Shown in pieces: positions 6,077 through 8,465 of a stretch of DNA of 8,465 nt; within the stretch, counting starts at the first letter, position 1; the number at the start of each line of letters is the position of its first letter. The notes below the pieces were generated by a model that did no database searches, was not told where the DNA came from, and saw only the letters and a list, made by a program, of their open reading frames with translations. The position numbers and the translations under genes are program-made. The DNA comes from Gallicola sp. (lineage in GTDB: Bacteria; Bacillota; Clostridia; Tissierellales; Peptoniphilaceae). The stretch spans positions 1 through 8,465 of the forward strand of contig JAAZME010000038.1 of assembly GCA_012798975.1 (NCBI GenBank), read 5' to 3'.

Positions 6077-6079
6077 GAG
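6075..6079 (+). promoter_or_regulatory. Ribosome binding site overlapping the stop codon of copy 1
   Basis: AGGAG at 6075-6079 begins inside the TAG stop (6074-6076) of the upstream gene and lies five bases before the ATG at 6085. The two genes are 8 bp apart with no room for a promoter or terminator, which implies one mRNA and probably coupled translation. Confidence 0.8.
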
Positions 6080-6084
6080 AAGAA

Positions 6085-7971
6085 ATGAAAAAGAAAATTA
6101 CAGCAGCAATCCTTATTATGAGTTTAACAGCACCTTTGGGGCAGGGGATTTTTCTAAAAAAATCTTTTGCTGAGGAGGGTATTACCGTAGAAAGGATTGC
6201 GGGAAAGAATCGGTATGAGACTTCTGCTCTTATCAGCCGCAGGGTCTATAGTGTGGCGGAAAAAATACTAGTAGCTTCAGGGGAAGACTTTCCGGATGCT
6301 CTTTCTGCCGGTGTTTATGCGAATGAAGAAAATATGCCGATTTTATTGTCTCCTAAAAACGGAGATCTATCTCAATTGGATGGGGAGCTGGAACGATTAG
6401 GAGCCAAAAGTGCGGTAATTGTCGGAGGAACGGCAGCGGTAGGACAGCTTAGAAGCCGAGTCATTCAGTCAGCCCAAAGAGTAGAGGGAAAGAACCGTTA
6501 TGAAACAGCGGAAAGAATTAGTGAGAATCTTGATTTCGAAGAAAAAGGATACGCTTCCGGCGGACATTTCCCGGATGCTTTATCAGCAGTGCCCTTATTA
6601 ACAAAAGAGAAAATGCCATTATTATTATTTAGCGAAGGAGAATCCTTAAGAAATCAAGGAACAGGCTATGTTTTCGGTGGAAATGCCCGAATCAAAGATT
6701 CGAATATAGGCTCTTTTGAGAGAGTATCTGGTGCAAACCGCTATGATACTTCAGTTGAGATTGCAAAAAAATTTGGGGATTTTGACACGGTAATTATCGC
6801 TTCTGGAGAAAATTTCCCGGATGCTTTGTCATCGGGAGCATTATCGAAAGAATACAATGCGCCGATTCTACTAACACCAAAAAAGGGTCTTTCTGCAGAG
6901 GTTTTAAAGTTTTTAAGAGAAAAGAAACCCTCTCGTATTATTATTGCAGGAGGAGAGGCGGCGGTTTCATCAAAAGTTCAGTGGCAGCTTGAAAATATTC
7001 AAGAACCTGAAATAGAATACTCGCTTTTGACGAGTACCGTTCTACCTGGAGAATATCAAAAAGAGGTACAAGAAGCGGTGGAACTCTACCACAAGCAGGG
7101 AAGACGCTATAGCGACGGAATGAAAAATTACCGTCCGTTGGAGCCGTACATCGACTTTAGAAGTACAAGAAGCTATAAAACATCCCCGGACACAGTACAA
7201 ATGGATAAAAACGGGATTCCTATGGTGAAATATAATGGAAAATACTATTATAATCCGGTAACGATCGGCCAGTTTGCACTGTGTTCTTATGCAGAGTTTT
7301 ATTATGGGGAAAGGGATGAAAAAGAGTTTTTAAAAGCAGCAGATAAACTATTAAGCTATATGGATAAAGACGGAGCTCTCCGCTATGAATTCGAATGGTA
7401 CAACGGAAACACAAAAGAAGTCTATCCTAAAGGATGGACAAGCAGTATGGCTCAGGGACACGCTCTAAGCTGTTTTACAAGAGCCTACGAGTTAACAAAA
7501 GATCCAAAGTATATCGAAGGGGGAAACCGTGCTTTAAAGCATCTAATGCTTGAGAAAGAAAAAGGAGGGGTCCGTACAACGCTAAGAGATTTAGATCCGT
7601 CTTTAAAAGACAGAATCTTCTTCGAAGAATATGTCTCTACGCCAAACAGCTATACATTAAACGGCTATATTTATACATTGCTAGGGCTATTCGACTGGGC
7701 AAGCTTAACACAGGCCTATCCTGATATTGTAGGGGAAAACCAAGCGGAGTGGGGATTCAATGAAGGGGTAGAATCCCTGCAGTATGTGATTCATCTCTAT
7801 GATGTAGGAGGATTTACAAATTATGATTTAGGATATATGAATTTCGATGTAGCACCGAGACTCATTCCCGGCTACCATGCAATTCACATAAAACTGCTTC
7901 ATGCTTTATACAGTATTACAGAAGTACAACGATTTAAAGATTTTGAAGATTTATGGAAAACCTATGTATAA
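6085..7971 (+). CDS. Surface protein: three CWB2 repeats plus D-glucuronyl C5-epimerase-like domain (copy 2)
   Basis: This is a tandem paralogue of the gene before it, also 628 residues, with the same architecture. It has a normal Sec signal peptide: MKKK, a hydrophobic core (5-24) and a likely cut after SFA (about residue 29). The CWB2 repeats are RIAGKNRYET...SGEDFPDALSAG (37-76), VEGKNRYET...SGGHFPDALSA (133-168) and RVSGANRYDT...SGENFPDALSSG (213-251), and the middle one is again shortened. The C-terminal half (about 345-628) has NGIPMVKYNGKYYYNPVTIG, GWTSSMAQGHALSCFTRAYELT, FFEEYVSTPNSYTLNGY, LYDVGGFTNYDL and GYHAIHIKLLH. Glu515-Tyr516, Tyr580 and Tyr597 keep the predicted active site. 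By eye the C-terminal halves of the two copies are more alike than the N-terminal repeats, but there are substitutions throughout, so the duplication is not recent. The protein is probably exported and held on the cell wall. The epimerase assignment rests on motif recall, not a search. Confidence 0.9.
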   Translation: MKKKITAAILIMSLTAPLGQGIFLKKSFAEEGITVERIAGKNRYETSALISRRVYSVAEKILVASGEDFPDALSAGVYANEENMPILLSPKNGDLSQLDGELERLGAKSAVIVGGTAAVGQLRSRVIQSAQRVEGKNRYETAERISENLDFEEKGYASGGHFPDALSAVPLLTKEKMPLLLFSEGESLRNQGTGYVFGGNARIKDSNIGSFERVSGANRYDTSVEIAKKFGDFDTVIIASGENFPDALSSGALSKEYNAPILLTPKKGLSAEVLKFLREKKPSRIIIAGGEAAVSSKVQWQLENIQEPEIEYSLLTSTVLPGEYQKEVQEAVELYHKQGRRYSDGMKNYRPLEPYIDFRSTRSYKTSPDTVQMDKNGIPMVKYNGKYYYNPVTIGQFALCSYAEFYYGERDEKEFLKAADKLLSYMDKDGALRYEFEWYNGNTKEVYPKGWTSSMAQGHALSCFTRAYELTKDPKYIEGGNRALKHLMLEKEKGGVRTTLRDLDPSLKDRIFFEEYVSTPNSYTLNGYIYTLLGLFDWASLTQAYPDIVGENQAEWGFNEGVESLQYVIHLYDVGGFTNYDLGYMNFDVAPRLIPGYHAIHIKLLHALYSITEVQRFKDFEDLWKTYV

Positions 7972-8105
7972 GGAAAAACATAAGATTTAGGATGAAATAA
8001 AGAGAGAAAAAATGTAGAGTGATAGAGTGAAGTTATGGATAGCTTTTGTTTATTTCTGTTTTCTACATCCGGTATTTCCTCATCAGCATCTGTTACAATA
8101 TTATT

Positions 8106-8147
8106 TAACAAAAAATCTCCGGGAATTTTCCTGGAGGTTTTTTGTTA
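8106..8147. terminator. Strong intrinsic terminator after the surface-protein pair
   Basis: Bases 8106-8124 pair almost completely with 8129-8147. The core CTCCGGGA/TCCTGGAG (one G-U pair, loop ATTT) is flanked by six A opposite six T (8138-8143), and the pairing extends through AAC/GTT. It lies about 135 bp after the stop codon. The A/T-flanked design would work on both strands. I see no gene between 7972 and 8105. Confidence 0.85.
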
Positions 8148-8162
8148 GACTGCTTTTTTAGC

Positions 8163-8240
8163 GCAGTATTAGCAGCATTAGGAGAGGACTTTCCGGATGT
8201 TCTTTCGCCGAGGAAGAACGTTATGAAACAAAGGAAAACA
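8163..8240 (+). pseudogene. Relic of a further CWB2-repeat gene
   Basis: Bases 8163-8207 read A-V-L-A-A-L-GEDFPDVLS, matching the strand and core of a CWB2 repeat (compare ILVASGEDFPDALSAG in copy 2). Immediately afterwards, in a different frame, 8207-8236 reads AEEERYETKE, matching the start of the next CWB2 repeat (KNRYETA). In an intact repeat these motifs are about 60 residues apart, so the scrap has lost an internal segment and the frame. It has no start codon or ribosome site and is enclosed by two terminators. It is best explained as the remains of a third tandem copy. Confidence 0.65.
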
Positions 8241-8273
8241 GCAATGAAGAGGGGATCTTTTCATTGCTGTTTT
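8235..8273. terminator. Intrinsic terminator downstream of the CWB2 relic
   Basis: AAAACAGCAATGAA (8235-8248) pairs perfectly with TTCATTGCTGTTTT (8260-8273). One or two more pairs are possible at the loop side, and T8274 ends a five-T run. On the opposite strand the stem is followed by TTTTCC, so it may also serve the minus-strand gene ending at 8322. It overlaps the end of the relic and was probably the terminator of that lost gene. Confidence 0.75.
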
Positions 8274-8321
8274 TAAGAAAACTATGTTTTAATACTAAGG
8301 TTTACAAGGCTCTCGAAAAAC

Positions 8322-8465
8322 TTATTCTGCTAGAAAGTTTTCTGCGGCCTCTTCTACAGGTAACGAAAGAGATTTCAAAGAAGGATTTGCATTGGTTTCA
8401 TTAAAAAGTGCTTTTGTATCTTCCTTTAAGATCAGATGGTCTTTTTCGATAGGGATGAACCCTTG
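8322..8465 (-). CDS. Unidentified protein, C-terminal 47 residues only
   Basis: On the minus strand a frame is open from the window edge (8465) to TAA at 8324-8322. It encodes a 47-residue tail beginning QGFIPIEKDHLILKED and ending PVEEAAENFLAE. The composition is that of an ordinary soluble, mildly acidic protein, with no membrane segment or cysteine. The gene would run convergently towards the surface-protein operon, with the bidirectional hairpin at 8235-8273 about 50 bp after its stop. I do not recognise the family. Because the piece is short, chance remains possible, but the sensible composition and the terminator behind it favour a real gene. Confidence 0.6.
   Translation of the reverse strand, partial: QGFIPIEKDHLILKEDTKALFNETNANPSLKSLSLPVEEAAENFLAE

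Larger units (their letters stand above)
4190..7971 (+). repeat. Tandem gene duplication (two CWB2/C5-epimerase-like paralogues)
   Basis: Two adjacent genes encode proteins of identical length and domain order that can be aligned end to end with few gaps. Blocks such as LYDVGGFTNYDLGYMNFDV are identical in protein but differ at many third codon positions (compare 5907-5955 with 7800-7848). The copies have therefore diverged under selection on the protein and are not kept alike by gene conversion. Confidence 0.9.

Noticed and set aside
1..8465. CRISPR array, tRNA or rRNA genes
   Set aside because: No regularly spaced direct repeats, tRNA cloverleaf pattern or rRNA sequence was seen on either strand.

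Overview
The window looks like the chromosome of an anaerobic, amino-acid-fermenting Firmicute of the clostridial/Tissierellia/Peptostreptococcaceae kind. Three things point there: a selenocysteine-containing Stickland reductase subunit, surface proteins with clostridial cell-wall-binding type 2 (CWB2) repeats, and moderately AT-rich genes with strong AGGAG-type ribosome binding sites. The species cannot be named from this sequence.

Layout. (1) Positions 1-837 hold the 3' part of a GrdB-family selenoprotein (glycine/sarcosine/betaine reductase component B), read through an in-frame UGA at 574-576. (2) After an 84-bp gap with a strong stem-loop comes a YkvI-family membrane protein (922-2016), a LeuT-fold transporter-like protein, closed by an intrinsic terminator. 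(3) A CRP/FNR-type regulator (2125-2799) has its own likely promoter and a palindromic candidate operator between promoter and start codon. (4) A gene-free stretch (2800-3188) carries a long bidirectional terminator. (5) A small lipoprotein (3189-3764) lies on the minus strand. (6) A 425-bp divergent intergenic region holds two inverted repeats and an extended -10 promoter. (7) Two 628-residue paralogues sit in tandem (4190-6076 and 6085-7971, 8 bp apart). (8) Downstream come a strong terminator, a decayed scrap of a further CWB2 gene, a second terminator, and the 3' end of an unidentified minus-strand gene.

The most interesting element is the tandem pair. Each protein has three CWB2 repeats in its N-terminal half. 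Its C-terminal half resembles D-glucuronyl C5-epimerase, the heparan sulfate/heparosan epimerase family, and the Glu-Tyr, Tyr and Tyr motifs of that active site are present in both copies. These look like cell-surface-anchored uronic-acid epimerases in a two-gene operon. They could act on host glycosaminoglycans or on the cell's own envelope polysaccharide; the sequence does not decide which. The relic of a third CWB2 copy suggests that the locus expands and contracts by duplication.

The first part of the window fits amino acid fermentation: a reductase subunit, a probable substrate carrier and a nearby regulator. The link between regulator and reductase is inferred from position only.
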